Of a stretch of DNA of 64,000 bases, positions 46,301-54,984 are shown in pieces. This stretch comes from Zoogloea sp041917255 (lineage in GTDB: Bacteria; Pseudomonadota; Gammaproteobacteria; Burkholderiales; Rhodocyclaceae): the NCBI GenBank assembly GCA_041917255.1, contig JAYRYA010000024.1:1-64000 (forward strand), written 5' to 3'. The translations under genes were made by a program, and so were the position numbers. Position 1 is the first letter of the stretch. The number at the start of each line of letters is the position of its first letter. Under the pieces are notes generated by a model. The model was not told the DNA's origin and made no database searches. It saw only the letters and a list, made by a program, of their open reading frames with translations.

Positions 46301-48752
46301 TGTGCTGGCGCTGGTGTTCGCCGCCGTGCAGGCGGTTTAGAAGATTTACGGTCCAGCGGCTGTGCGTGTTGTCGAGTTCGCCGCCGTGCAGGCGGTTTAG
46401 AAGTTCAGCACCGACGCACTGCAGATGGCCCACAAGTTCGCCGCCGTGCAGGCGGTTTAGAAGATCAGATGCAAGCGTGGGGCTTTTGGTTGGATGTTCG
46501 CCGCCGTGCAGGCGGTTTAGAAGTGAATCGGCCGACGCGCCACGATCTGGTCGTAGTTCGCCGCCGTGCAGGCGGTTTAGAAGCGCGCCAAGACGGCCTT
46601 CCGCGTCACCATGCCGTTCGCCGCCGTGCAGGCGGTTTAGAAGAGCGCCACCTCGTACATATTGCCGTTGAGATCGTTCGCCGCCGTGCAGGCGGTTTAG
46701 AAGCAGCTCGTGCGCCAGCCGCACAAACATGCGCAGTTCGCCGCCGTGCAGGCGGTTTAGAAGTCGCTGACGTTCGCCGGCAGGCCGGCTACCAGGTTCG
46801 CCGCCGTGCAGGCGGTTTAGAAGTCATCGGCATCTCACGCGCTGAGGCACTGGCAGTTCGCCGCCGTGCAGGCGGTTTAGAAGTCGGTGGCGATCCCCAA
46901 GCCGGGCGAAATCGAGTTCGCCGCCGTGCAGGCGGTTTAGAAGTTCAAGGTATTCGAGCCCAAGCCTCGGCTCATGTTCGCCGCCGTGCAGGCGGTTTAG
47001 AAGGTGGTGGCCTCGATGTAGGTGGTGACGCTGGCGTTCGCCGCCGTGCAGGCGGTTTAGAAGTGGTAGATGGTGGCGAGGTTGCTGGCGTTGATGTTCG
47101 CCGCCGTGCAGGCGGTTTAGAAGAATTCCGACACATGGATCTGATCTCTCTCACTGTTCGCCGCCGTGCAGGCGGTTTAGAAGATGAAATCACCGCCGAG
47201 CGGCTCGACGCCCTGGTTCGCCGCCGTGCAGGCGGTTTAGAAGGCTGCCACCGCGATCGCGGCATCTGGCGCGCCGTTCGCCGCCGTGCAGGCGGTTTAG
47301 AAGTTTGCTTGCCATCTATCTCTCCTTCAGCCCGGGTTGCTGGAGTTCGCCGCCGTGCAGGCGGTTTAGAAGTGCTCCACGGGCTCCTCCGGCGTGGCGA
47401 CTTCGTTCGCCGCCGTGCAGGCGGTTTAGAAGTTTGGCTCTAGTGACTTTTCCATCCTCTGCACGTTCGCCGCCGTGCAGGCGGTTTAGAAGAGCGACGC
47501 GCAGAACACGCGGTAGCGGATTCCGTTCGCCGCCGTGCAGGCGGTTTAGAAGGACATGATGTCCGACCTGGCCGGCTCCATCGTGTTCGCCGCCGTGCAG
47601 GCGGTTTAGAAGCCGGCTGGATGGCACGAAGGCGTCTGGATAGGGTTCGCCGCCGTGCAGGCGGTTTAGAAGTTCTGCAGCAGAAACACGATGTCAGACT
47701 CGCCGTTCGCCGCCGTGCAGGCGGTTTAGAAGTGGGCGAAATCACCGTCGGCGCCCTCGAATTCGTTCGCCGCCGTGCAGGCGGTTTAGAAGCCAGCGCT
47801 GGCACGGTGGGTGCGCAACAACGCGTTCGCCGCCGTGCAGGCGGTTTAGAAGTCCAGCAGCATGGACCCTAGGCCGTCTGCGGTGTTCGCCGCCGTGCAG
47901 GCGGTTTAGAAGTACACCCGGTAACCCGCCATGGCCTACACCGTGTTCGCCGCCGTGCAGGCGGTTTAGAAGATTTCTCGCAACGCCCAATGCAGGCCGC
48001 CAGCGTTCGCCGCCGTGCAGGCGGTTTAGAAGTTTTCCGTTGGTCGCCTTGTCGGTCAGCCATTGTTCGCCGCCGTGCAGGCGGTTTAGAAGTGGGCCGA
48101 CCTTCGTGCAGCCGGTCCAAGGATGTTCGCCGCCGTGCAGGCGGTTTAGAAGTGGATGGCGCGCTGCCGGGCTACGTCATGCGCGTTCGCCGCCGTGCAG
48201 GCGGTTTAGAAGATTAGCCGCTTTCGAGCAGCCGGGCGAAAATCGTTCGCCGCCGTGCAGGCGGTTTAGAAGTACAAGCTGAGCGCCGAAGATGACCTAT
48301 CGCTGTTCGCCGCCGTGCAGGCGGTTTAGAAGAGCCATTCGATGTCGCCCGTCCTCTAGCCGGAGTTCGCCGCCGTGCAGGCGGTTTAGAAGAAGAACGC
48401 AAAAAGCCCGGCGCGAATGAACGGGTTCGCCGCCGTGCAGGCGGTTTAGAAGTCAGTGAGCAACTTTGCATCGCGCAACGACGGGTTCGCCGCCGTGCAG
48501 GCGGTTTAGAAGATCCCCGGCCTGCCGTCCGCCATGTCCTACAAGTTCGCCGCCGTGCAGGCGGTTTAGAAGGCCAAGAGCCAAGGCGAAAAGGCGATCG
48601 CCAAGTTCGCCGCCGTGCAGGCGGTTTAGAAGAAGCCGTCGTAGCCGGGAATGAAGATGGGACGGTTCGCCGCCGTGCAGGCGGTTTAGAAGAGTCCGGT
48701 ATCTGCCCGCACGTCGGGGGAGGCGTTCGCCGCCGTGCAGGCGATTTAGAAG
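43374..48752 (+). CRISPR. Type I-F CRISPR array, 90 repeats and 89 spacers
   Basis: The 28-base repeat begins GTTCGCCGCC, has loop GTGCA, then GGCGGTTTAGAAG; the CCGCC/GGCGG stem and eight-base tail are the I-F pattern. Repeats start every 60 bp from 43374 (27 copies), 44995 (19), 46136 (20) and 47345 (24). Spacers are 32 bases except two of 33 (44962-44994 and 46103-46135) and one of 41 (47304-47344). The only repeat change I see is in the last copy (48725-48752), where GGCGGTTT is GGCGATTT, the usual decay at the leader-distal end. Spacers look unique; two are related (44002 and 44602 starts). Confidence 0.98.
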
Positions 48753-49104
48753 CACACGCACTCGTAAAACATGGCGGTCTCGGTGATCGACCCTATTTCG
48801 AAAGACCTTCAGATAATTTGCCTGGCTGGATTATTTATTCCCGCAACACGCCAGAAAAATCCGACTTATCCACAGGCCTCGCCTGGACGAGCAATTTTTT
48901 AGTCGAAAATCGGGCCAGACCTCGGCCGAAACAAGCGAGGAAAATTCCGTTTCTGCCCAGGTAATTTGCTCTGAGGATATTTTTAATCCCGGATATCCAC
49001 AGGGCTGGCGCGGCGCGGGTATTTTTCTGGAGGGTTTGCGGATTTAAGGATTCCGGTGGGCGATTTAGCTGGCGAGATTCGGAATCTTGCTGGGCGGGGA
49101 CGTG
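48753..49104. other. AT-richer stretch beyond the array
   Basis: About 350 bp with visibly more A and T than the genome around it. It contains TTATCCACA at 48866-48874, a perfect DnaA box, and a close copy ATATCCACA at 48994-49002. Several runs of T or A occur (AATTTTTTAG, ATTTTTAATC). No ORF or RNA gene is convincing. Confidence 0.45.
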
Positions 49105-49130
49105 AAAAAGGCAGGTTACCCTGCCTTTTT
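49105..49130. terminator. Bidirectional intrinsic terminator
   Basis: Perfect palindrome AAAAAGGCAGG / CCTGCCTTTTT with a TTAC loop. It ends the minus-strand gene at 49148 and could stop array transcription coming from the left. Confidence 0.9.
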
Positions 49131-49147
49131 GCTGGCTTGCGCCGGGG

Positions 49148-49615
49148 TCAACCTTCGGTTTGGTCGTCTTTCCGGGGACGGCCGGGGCGGCGGAGTCGCA
49201 TGGCGTCCTGCAGCTCTGTAAGCCCTTCGGCTTTTCCGAAGAGTTTCATGAGCGCGTAACCTTCGGACGAGGCCACCATCACGTCGCTGCCCAAAGCGAT
49301 CTGGGTGTCTTCCATCTTGGCCAGCACTTCACGGATGCGCAGGACACGGGGCGCAATCGCAGCGTGGTCGGCCAGGTCGGTCTTCATCTCTTCGTAGTCG
49401 AAAGTGGGCGGCAGGATGTTCTGGTTCTGTTCCAGCACCATGGCGGTCTGCTGGCAGAAGAGGATGGATTTGTCGCCCATCTTGAAGAGCTCTTGCTTCT
49501 GCTGGTTGGTGAGGGTGATGAACGGGGCCGTGAAGGCTTCGAGGATCTGGATGGCCTCGTCGACCTTGGCGATGGCGTCGGGGGTGATGTCGAAGGAGAT
49601 GAGGTTCTGCGGCAT
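49148..49615 (-). CDS. Hypothetical protein
   Basis: 155 residues, soluble and mostly helical, starting MPQNLISFDITPDAIAKVDE and ending in a basic RRPGRPRKDD segment that resembles an AT-hook (RPGRPRK). AGGAG precedes the ATG, and a terminator follows the stop by 17 bp, so this is a real monocistronic gene. I do not recognise its family; similar helical proteins with a conserved KMGDKS-like core occur in diverse bacteria. The possible AT-hook suggests DNA or RNA contact, but this is weak. Confidence 0.7.
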   Translation of the reverse strand: MPQNLISFDITPDAIAKVDEAIQILEAFTAPFITLTNQQKQELFKMGDKSILFCQQTAMVLEQNQNILPPTFDYEEMKTDLADHAAIAPRVLRIREVLAKMEDTQIALGSDVMVASSEGYALMKLFGKAEGLTELQDAMRLRRPGRPRKDDQTEG

Positions 49616-49895
49616 GGTTCGCTCCTGGGTGCAGGTGATTGAAAAGTGCTGACGAGCTGGATTTTTATCCAGCCTGAAGCAGGAGCGAATGCTACATCAA
49701 TTTACTCCAATCAGATACCTGAATGCCTACGTCAACATTCAAGAGCCTTTCCGGATTCATGGTGGGCGTGGCATCCGACAGCCGGGCCTGGGCTTTCGAA
49801 CGGTCGCACCCCAATGCCGTCAGGCCTGGCTGTCAAGCGGCGGGGCCGCTACCGGCGGCCCGTGGGGTGCGCTGCGCACCGCGGCGTGCGGGGCT

Positions 49896-50273
49896 TCAGT
49901 CGGCCGGCGAAACCGCCAGCACGGTGAGGCGGATGGCGTGGCCTTCGGGGGTCTGCCAGTCGATCTGCTGGCCGACGGAGAGGCCTAGCAGGGCGCTGCC
50001 GGCGGGCGAGAAGATCGAGACACGGCCGGCGGCGGCGTCGGCTTCGTGGGGCCAGGCGAGGGTGAGTTCGTAGTCGCGGCCGGAGGTTTCCTCGCGGAAA
50101 CGGGCACGGCGGCTGAGGGTGATGAGGTTGTCGGGGGCGGTGTCGACGATGTTGGCCCGGGCGAGCTCGTCGCGCAGGCCGTCCAGATCGCTGCGGCCGC
50201 GGTTCGGCGGCATGGCGAGCAGCATTTCCAGGCGGTCCAGGTCGCAGGCGGTGACGGTGATTTCGGGTTTCAT
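49896..50273 (-). CDS. rnk: Nucleoside diphosphate kinase regulator / GreA-GreB C-terminal domain protein
   Basis: 125 residues with the Rnk layout: a short N-terminal helix pair (residues 8-45) and a GreA/GreB C-terminal FKBP-like domain with ITLSRRARFREETSGRDYEL and ISPAG-like SIFSPAGSALLGLSVGQQID. Rnk binds RNA polymerase near the secondary channel without the Gre acidic fingertip. GGAGCC precedes the ATG. It is an isolated minus-strand gene. Confidence 0.9.
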   Translation of the reverse strand: MKPEITVTACDLDRLEMLLAMPPNRGRSDLDGLRDELARANIVDTAPDNLITLSRRARFREETSGRDYELTLAWPHEADAAAGRVSIFSPAGSALLGLSVGQQIDWQTPEGHAIRLTVLAVSPAD

Positions 50274-50390
50274 GAGGGCTCCTTGCGGGTGGTGGCTGGC
50301 GCGACGTGGATCGACGCGCCAAAGAAAATGGCCGAATCGGCACAGGGCGATTCGACCACTTGTTAAACCAGCCGGCGGGGCGAAACGGTC

Positions 50391-50434
50391 GCGCCCGCTG
50401 CGGTCAGTCCGTAAAGACAGACCGCAGCGGGCGC
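50391..50434 (-). terminator. Long hairpin after the orn unit
   Basis: A 14-bp stem GCGCCCGCTGCGGT / ACCGCAGCGGGCGC spans 50391-50404 and 50421-50434. It lies ten bases past the stop of the 47-residue membrane protein. No long T tract follows, so it may be a terminator or an mRNA-stabilising hairpin. Confidence 0.55.
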
Positions 50435-50444
50435 GGACGGTTCC

Positions 50445-50588
50445 TCAACCGTATATCTTGCACATCAGGGGCGACACCGTGCTGTGGCTGAAACGCCCGA
50501 GCAGAAAGAAGAACGCGCACACCAGCAGCAGGCCGATCACCCGGCGCCGGTTGCGCTGCCACCAGGCGCGGAGGGTGGCGCGGTCCAT
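50445..50588 (-). CDS. 47-residue membrane protein downstream of orn
   Basis: Starts MDRATLRAWWQRNRRRVIGL and contains one transmembrane helix (GLLLVCAFFFLLGRF) after a basic N-terminus, then a short tail ending CKIYG. It begins two bases after the orn stop, so it is co-transcribed and probably coupled. Positive-inside charge suggests an N-in topology. No family recognised. Confidence 0.6.
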   Translation of the reverse strand: MDRATLRAWWQRNRRRVIGLLLVCAFFFLLGRFSHSTVSPLMCKIYG

Positions 50589-50590
50589 CG

Positions 50591-51136
50591 TCACACCTTC
50601 AGGAAGTGTTCGCGGTAGTAGCGCAGTTCGGCGATGGATTCGAGGATGTCGTCCAGGGCCTTGTGGGCGCCCTTCTTTTCGAGGCCCTTGTACACATCCG
50701 GGCGCCAGCGGCGGCAGAGTTCCTTGAGGGTGGACACATCCAGGTTGCGGTAGTGGAAGTAACCTTCCAGGGTGGGCATGTAGCGGGCCATGAAGCGGCG
50801 GTCCTGGCCGATGGAGTTGCCGCACATGGGCGTGGTGCGCGAGGGCACGTACTGCTTCATGAACTCCAGGTAGGTGGCTTCGGCCTCGGCTTCGCCGATC
50901 GTCGAGGCCTTGACCCGCTCGATGAGGCCGGAGCGGCCGTGGGTGTTCTTGTTCCACTCGTCCATGCCGTCGAGCACCGCGTCGGTTTGATGCACGGCGA
51001 TCACCGGGCCTTCGGCCACCACGTCGAGGTTGCTGTTGGTGACGATCATCGCCATCTCGATGATGCGGTCGCTGTCGGGTTCGAGGCCGGTCATTTCCAT
51101 GTCCAGCCAGATGAGGTGATTCTGGTCCTGTGCCAT
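50591..51136 (-). CDS. orn: Oligoribonuclease
   Basis: 181 residues from ATG 51136, the exact family length. DEDDh motifs are present: LIWLDMEMTGL, GNSIGQDRRFM and HKALDDILESI with the catalytic histidine and aspartate. Orn degrades two- to five-base RNAs, including pGpG from c-di-GMP turnover, to mononucleotides. It is divergent from the M48 peptidase gene. Confidence 0.96.
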   Translation of the reverse strand: MAQDQNHLIWLDMEMTGLEPDSDRIIEMAMIVTNSNLDVVAEGPVIAVHQTDAVLDGMDEWNKNTHGRSGLIERVKASTIGEAEAEATYLEFMKQYVPSRTTPMCGNSIGQDRRFMARYMPTLEGYFHYRNLDVSTLKELCRRWRPDVYKGLEKKGAHKALDDILESIAELRYYREHFLKV

Positions 51137-51299
51137 AATCGGCTCGCTTTTTCGGTAAAGGCGCGATTCTACGCCCTCGCCTCCGGTTTCCGCCGCCTTG
51201 CAGGCGTGCTGCACCCTTCTGCGGCGCCTTCCCTGGCGGCGTCTCCTCCCCGGATTTGCCCGTCGTCTTCTCCCCACCCTCAGCCTCTAACCGTACCCG

Positions 51300-52553
51300 A
51301 TGAACGCCAGCAGTTTCTCCATCCTGTTTATTGCTGCCCTCGGCGCTGGCCTGCTCGTGCGCCTGTGGTTGGCCACGCGCCAGATGCGCCACGTGGCGGC
51401 CCACCGGAGCGCGGTGCCGGCCCCCTTCGCGGCCAGCATCTCCCTGGATGCCCACACCAAGGCGGCGGATTACACGGTGGCGCGGGTGCGCCTGGGGGTG
51501 GTGGATCTGCTGATCTCGGCGGCGTTGATGATGGCGCTCACGGTGGGCGGTGGGCTGCAGGTGCTGCACGATCTGGCGGGACACTTCTTCGAGGCGGGCG
51601 GGCTGGCCCACGGTGTGGCCTTCATTGCGCTTGTTGCGGTGCTGTCGTGGCTTGTCGACCTGCCGCTCACCCTTTACCGCAGCTTCGTGCTGGAGGCGCG
51701 CTTCGGCTTCAACCGGCTCACGCCGGGGCTGTTCATTGCCGACACGATCAAGGGCGTAGCCCTGTCGGCCGTCATCGGCCTGCCGCTGATCGCCTTCGTG
51801 CTGTGGCTGATGGGCGCCATGGGCAGCCTGTGGTGGTTTTATGTGTGGGGTTTCTGGCTGGTGTTCAACCTGCTGGTGATGCTGATCTACCCGACCTTCA
51901 TCGCACCGCTGTTCAACAAGTTCAAGCCCCTGGACGACGGCGCCCTGAAAACGCGCATCGAGGCGCTGCTCACCCGCTGCGGCTTTCGCTTGTCGGGTCT
52001 GTTCGTGATGGACGGCTCGAAGCGCTCGGCCCACGGCAATGCCTACTTCACCGGCTTCGGCGCATCCAAGCGCATCGTGTTCTTCGACACCCTGCTCGAC
52101 AAGCTGGCCCCGGCCGAGGTTGAGGCGGTGCTGGCCCACGAGCTGGGCCACTATCACCACCATCACATCTGGAAGCGCCTGGCGGTGATCGGTGCCGGCA
52201 GCCTGGCCTTCTTTGCGATGCTGGGCCATCTGGCCGGGCAGGCGTGGTTCTTTGAAGGGCTGGGGATGCAGGCCAGCGGCACCGCACCAACCCTGGTGCT
52301 GTTTGCGCTGGTGCTGCCGGTGTTCAGTTTTCCGCTCACCCCGCTGATGAGCCGCTGGTCGCGCAAACATGAATTCGAGGCCGATGCCTACGCCGCCAGC
52401 CACGCGCCGGCGGCCGAGCTGGTGAGCGCGCTGGTCAAGCTCTACCGGGACAACGCCGCCACGCTCACCCCCGACCCGGTGTATTCCAGCGTGTATGACT
52501 CCCATCCCCCCGCGGCGATCCGCATCGCCCGTCTGCAGGAACTCGCCCGTTGA
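51300..52553 (+). CDS. M48 family zinc metalloprotease (Ste24-like)
   Basis: 417 residues with about seven membrane helices. The zinc site HELGHYHHHHIWKR (HExxH) follows a segment VLAHELGHY, and the third ligand glutamate is in KHEFEADAYAASHAP. The N-terminal domain resembles Ste24/CAAX proteases rather than short HtpX. In bacteria such enzymes are membrane quality-control proteases. Its stop overlaps the TTG start of rsgA by four bases. Confidence 0.92.
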   Translation: MNASSFSILFIAALGAGLLVRLWLATRQMRHVAAHRSAVPAPFAASISLDAHTKAADYTVARVRLGVVDLLISAALMMALTVGGGLQVLHDLAGHFFEAGGLAHGVAFIALVAVLSWLVDLPLTLYRSFVLEARFGFNRLTPGLFIADTIKGVALSAVIGLPLIAFVLWLMGAMGSLWWFYVWGFWLVFNLLVMLIYPTFIAPLFNKFKPLDDGALKTRIEALLTRCGFRLSGLFVMDGSKRSAHGNAYFTGFGASKRIVFFDTLLDKLAPAEVEAVLAHELGHYHHHHIWKRLAVIGAGSLAFFAMLGHLAGQAWFFEGLGMQASGTAPTLVLFALVLPVFSFPLTPLMSRWSRKHEFEADAYAASHAPAAELVSALVKLYRDNAATLTPDPVYSSVYDSHPPAAIRIARLQELAR

Positions 52554-53443
52554 AGACCACCGGCACCCTCATCGCCGCCTTCGGGCGACAGTACGAAGTG
52601 AAAACCGACGCCGGCGAGATCCTGCTGTGCGTGCCCCGCGGCAAGAAAAGCGTGTTCGCCTGCGGCGACCGGGTTCAGGTGGCCAGCACGGGCCCCGGCC
52701 AGGGCGTCATCGACAAGCTGATCGAACGCACCAGCCTGCTCTACCGCTCGGATGCCTGGCGCCAGAAGCTGATCGCCGCCAACGCCACCCAGGTGGTGAT
52801 GGTGGTGGCCACCGAGCCGAGCTTTTCGGATGAGTTCGTGTCGCGCTGCGTGTGCGCCGCCGAAGACCAGCATCTCAAGGTGCTGATCGTCCTCAACAAG
52901 ACCGACCTGCCGGCCGGGCTGGCCGACGCCCGGGCGCGCCTCGCCACCTTTGCGGCGCTGGGTTACCCGGTGCTGGAGCTGTCGGCGCTGGACGACGTGG
53001 AGGCGCTCCGCGCCCGCCTGATCGGCGAGACCAGCCTGCTGGTGGGGCAATCGGGGATGGGCAAATCGACGATCACCAACGCCCTGATTCCCGAGGCCCG
53101 GGCCGAGACGCGGGAGATCTCGGAGGTGCTGGATACCGGCAAGCACACCACGACCTTTGCCCGGCTGTATCCGCTGCCCGAAGGCGGCGGCATCATCGAC
53201 AGCCCGGGGATGCAGACCTTCGGGCTGGTGCACCTGGATTCGGAAGCCCTGGAGGCGAGCTTCCCGGAGTTTCGGCCCTATTCGGGCTCATGCCGCTTCC
53301 GCGACTGCCGCCACGACACCGAGCCGGGCTGCGCGCTGCGCGAGGCGGCCGACGCCGGCAGGATCGACGCCCGCCGGCTGCGCCAGTTTCTGGATTTCCG
53401 CGCCGAGTGCGAGAGCGCCCGGCGCCAGGCCCAGGGCTGGTAA
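52550..53443 (+). CDS. rsgA: Ribosome small subunit-dependent GTPase A
   Basis: 297 residues with circularly permuted GTPase motifs: NKTDLP (G4) comes before GQSGMGKST (G1) and DSPGMQTFGL (G3). An N-terminal OB fold (GTLIAAFGRQYEVKT) and a C-terminal zinc motif (CRFRDCRHDTEPGCAL) complete RsgA, which checks late 30S assembly. The start is TTG at 52550, overlapping the upstream stop codon as TTGA, so translation is coupled. Confidence 0.95.
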   Translation: MKTTGTLIAAFGRQYEVKTDAGEILLCVPRGKKSVFACGDRVQVASTGPGQGVIDKLIERTSLLYRSDAWRQKLIAANATQVVMVVATEPSFSDEFVSRCVCAAEDQHLKVLIVLNKTDLPAGLADARARLATFAALGYPVLELSALDDVEALRARLIGETSLLVGQSGMGKSTITNALIPEARAETREISEVLDTGKHTTTFARLYPLPEGGGIIDSPGMQTFGLVHLDSEALEASFPEFRPYSGSCRFRDCRHDTEPGCALREAADAGRIDARRLRQFLDFRAECESARRQAQGW

Positions 53444-53446
53444 GGC

Positions 53447-54196
53447 TCAGCCCTGCTCGCGGGCGTCCAGCCAGTCGGGGTTGGGCAGCTCGTCGAAGGC
53501 GTGGCCAAGGGCCTCGCTCCAGCGATTGCGGATCATCGCGAAGTACTCGTGCTTGGCGTCGATGCTGGTGTGCGAGGCGACCTTCAACTCGTCGGTCTTC
53601 AGAATGGTCAGATCCAGCGGCACGCCCACCGACAGGTTCGAGCGGATCGTCGAATCCATCGAGATCAGCGCCAGCTTGGCGGCCTCGTCGAGGCTGGTGT
53701 GACGCTTCACCACGCGGTCGATGATCGGCTTGCCGTACTTGGATTCGCCAATCTGGAAGTACGGGGTGTCGGGCGTCGCCTCGATGAAATTGCCGGCGGC
53801 ATAGACGTGGAACAGGCGCGGCTGTTCGGTGCCGATCTGGCCGCCAAGGATCAGCGCGGCGGTAAAGTCGATGCCGAAATTCTTCAGCGCGTCGGCGTCG
53901 CGGCGATGCACTTCGCGCAGCATCTCGCCCACGTGGCGGGCTGCCTCGAACATGTTGGGCACCGACCAGAGGTTCTCTCGTCCGTCCTGGGCGGCCATGG
54001 CTTCCCGCAGCATTGAAACGAGCTGCTGGGTGATCGCCAGATTGCCGGAGCTCATCAGCACCAGCACGCGCTCGCCAGGGCGCTGAAATATGCTCGTCTT
54101 GCGGAAGGTGTTGATGTGATCGACGCCGGCGTTGGTACGGGAGTCCGACAGGAACACCATACCCGCGTCGAGCAGCATGCTGACACAGTAGGTCAT
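53447..54196 (-). CDS. Anbu (bacterial proteasome-type peptidase)
   Basis: 249 residues of the Anbu/BPH group related to proteasome beta subunits. MTYCVSMLLDAGMVFLSDSR matches the family start, where a threonine follows the initiator methionine and would be the N-terminal nucleophile; DSR, KTSIF and SSGNLAITQQ are conserved. Anbu assembles into open dodecameric spirals; proteolytic targets are unknown. In other species the gene occurs beside ATP-grasp and transglutaminase-like genes; none are here. It converges on rsgA with three bases between stops. Confidence 0.88.
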   Translation of the reverse strand: MTYCVSMLLDAGMVFLSDSRTNAGVDHINTFRKTSIFQRPGERVLVLMSSGNLAITQQLVSMLREAMAAQDGRENLWSVPNMFEAARHVGEMLREVHRRDADALKNFGIDFTAALILGGQIGTEQPRLFHVYAAGNFIEATPDTPYFQIGESKYGKPIIDRVVKRHTSLDEAAKLALISMDSTIRSNLSVGVPLDLTILKTDELKVASHTSIDAKHEYFAMIRNRWSEALGHAFDELPNPDWLDAREQG

Positions 54197-54228
54197 GGGA
54201 GGCCTTTGGGGGAAATCGAGGGATCGAG

Positions 54229-54256
54229 AAGAAAGGCGGTGCAGAAGCGCACCGCC
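54229..54256 (-). terminator. Terminator of the pheT-ihfA-merR unit
   Basis: On the minus strand GGCGGTGC/GCACCGCC (54235-54256) is followed by TTTCTTC. A second hairpin AGGGG/CCCCT lies between it and the merR stop. Confidence 0.65.
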
Positions 54257-54307
54257 GGCATGTTTGAATCAGTCAGGCTGGCAGGGGCGCAAACACCCCT
54301 TGCTGAC

Positions 54308-54685
54308 TCAGCCCTGCAGCAGTTGCAGGATGGATTTGATCTCGGAGCGGACGGCCGCCAGCTGGTCGCGCAGGCCGACGGATTCTTCGACGTCTTCCCG
54401 CTTCCGGGCGGCCATCTCGTCGAGACGGTTGCGCGCACCAGAGATGGTAAAGCCGTCCTGATACAACAATTCGCGGATCCGGCGGATCAGCAGCACCTCG
54501 TGGTGCTGATAATAACGCCGGTTTCCACCGCGCTTGACGGGTCGCAGCTGGGTGAATTCCTGCTCCCAGTAGCGCAGCACATGGGGTTTGACCCCGCACA
54601 GGTCGCTCACTTCACCGATGGTGAAGTAACGCTTGGCAGGGATGGGCGGCAGCTCGGTGGCTGCCGGGGCATCACTTTGCAACAT
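54308..54685 (-). CDS. MerR family regulator downstream of ihfA
   Basis: 125 residues. The MerR helix-turn-helix (YFTIGEVSDLCGVKPHVLRY) starts at about residue 20, followed by the wing RPVKRGGNRRYYQ and a C-terminal coiled coil. No effector domain or cysteine metal site is present. Genes of this kind follow ihfA in many beta- and gammaproteobacteria; the target is unknown. It overlaps ihfA by 14 bases. Confidence 0.9.
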   Translation of the reverse strand: MLQSDAPAATELPPIPAKRYFTIGEVSDLCGVKPHVLRYWEQEFTQLRPVKRGGNRRYYQHHEVLLIRRIRELLYQDGFTISGARNRLDEMAARKREDVEESVGLRDQLAAVRSEIKSILQLLQG

Positions 54686-54977
54686 CGCTCAGTTGCTCCA
54701 CATTGGCCTTCAGCTTCTGGCTGGCGTGGAAAGTCACCACGCGCCGGGCCGTAATCGGGATTTCTTCGCCGGTCTTGGGGTTGCGGCCCGGCCGTTGGGG
54801 CTTCTCACGCAACTGGAAGTTGCCGAAGCCGGAGAGCTTGACGCAATCGCCCCGCTCCAGCGCCAGCCGGATCTCCTCAAAAAAGCATTCCACCATATCC
54901 TTGGCTTCGCGCTTGTTGAGACCAACCTGTTCGAACAGCATGTCGGCGAGTTCCGCCTTGGTCAAAGTTGCTGCCAT
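54672..54977 (-). CDS. ihfA: Integration host factor subunit alpha
   Basis: 101 residues from ATG 54977 (MAATLTKAELADMLFEQVGL). The DNA-intercalating proline arm is in REKPQRPGRNPKTGEEIPI. With IhfB it bends DNA at sigma-54 promoters and CRISPR leaders, both found in this window. It follows pheT by seven bases, the usual pheST-ihfA order. Confidence 0.96.
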   Translation of the reverse strand: MAATLTKAELADMLFEQVGLNKREAKDMVECFFEEIRLALERGDCVKLSGFGNFQLREKPQRPGRNPKTGEEIPITARRVVTFHASQKLKANVEQLSDVAK

Positions 54978-54984
54978 GATGCTT

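Noticed and set aside
43350..48761. Many long repetitive reading frames through 43.3-48.8 kb with VRRRAGGLE or SPPCRRFR repeats
   Set aside because: These are translations of the 28-base CRISPR repeat, which has no stop in several frames; with 60-bp spacing the frames stay open by arithmetic.
48866..49002. Replication origin suggested by two DnaA boxes
   Set aside because: Only two boxes, no DNA-unwinding cluster, and no dnaA, dnaN, parA or rep gene nearby.
50445..52505. A 686-codon minus-strand frame
   Set aside because: Antisense of the M48 peptidase gene; composition is His/Gln/Arg-rich as expected of a GC-rich shadow. Only its last 47 codons are accepted as a separate small gene.
54197..54307. 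tRNA-Pro expected after ihfA-merR in some relatives
   Set aside because: The stretch shows two simple hairpins but no cloverleaf, T-loop or CCA end.
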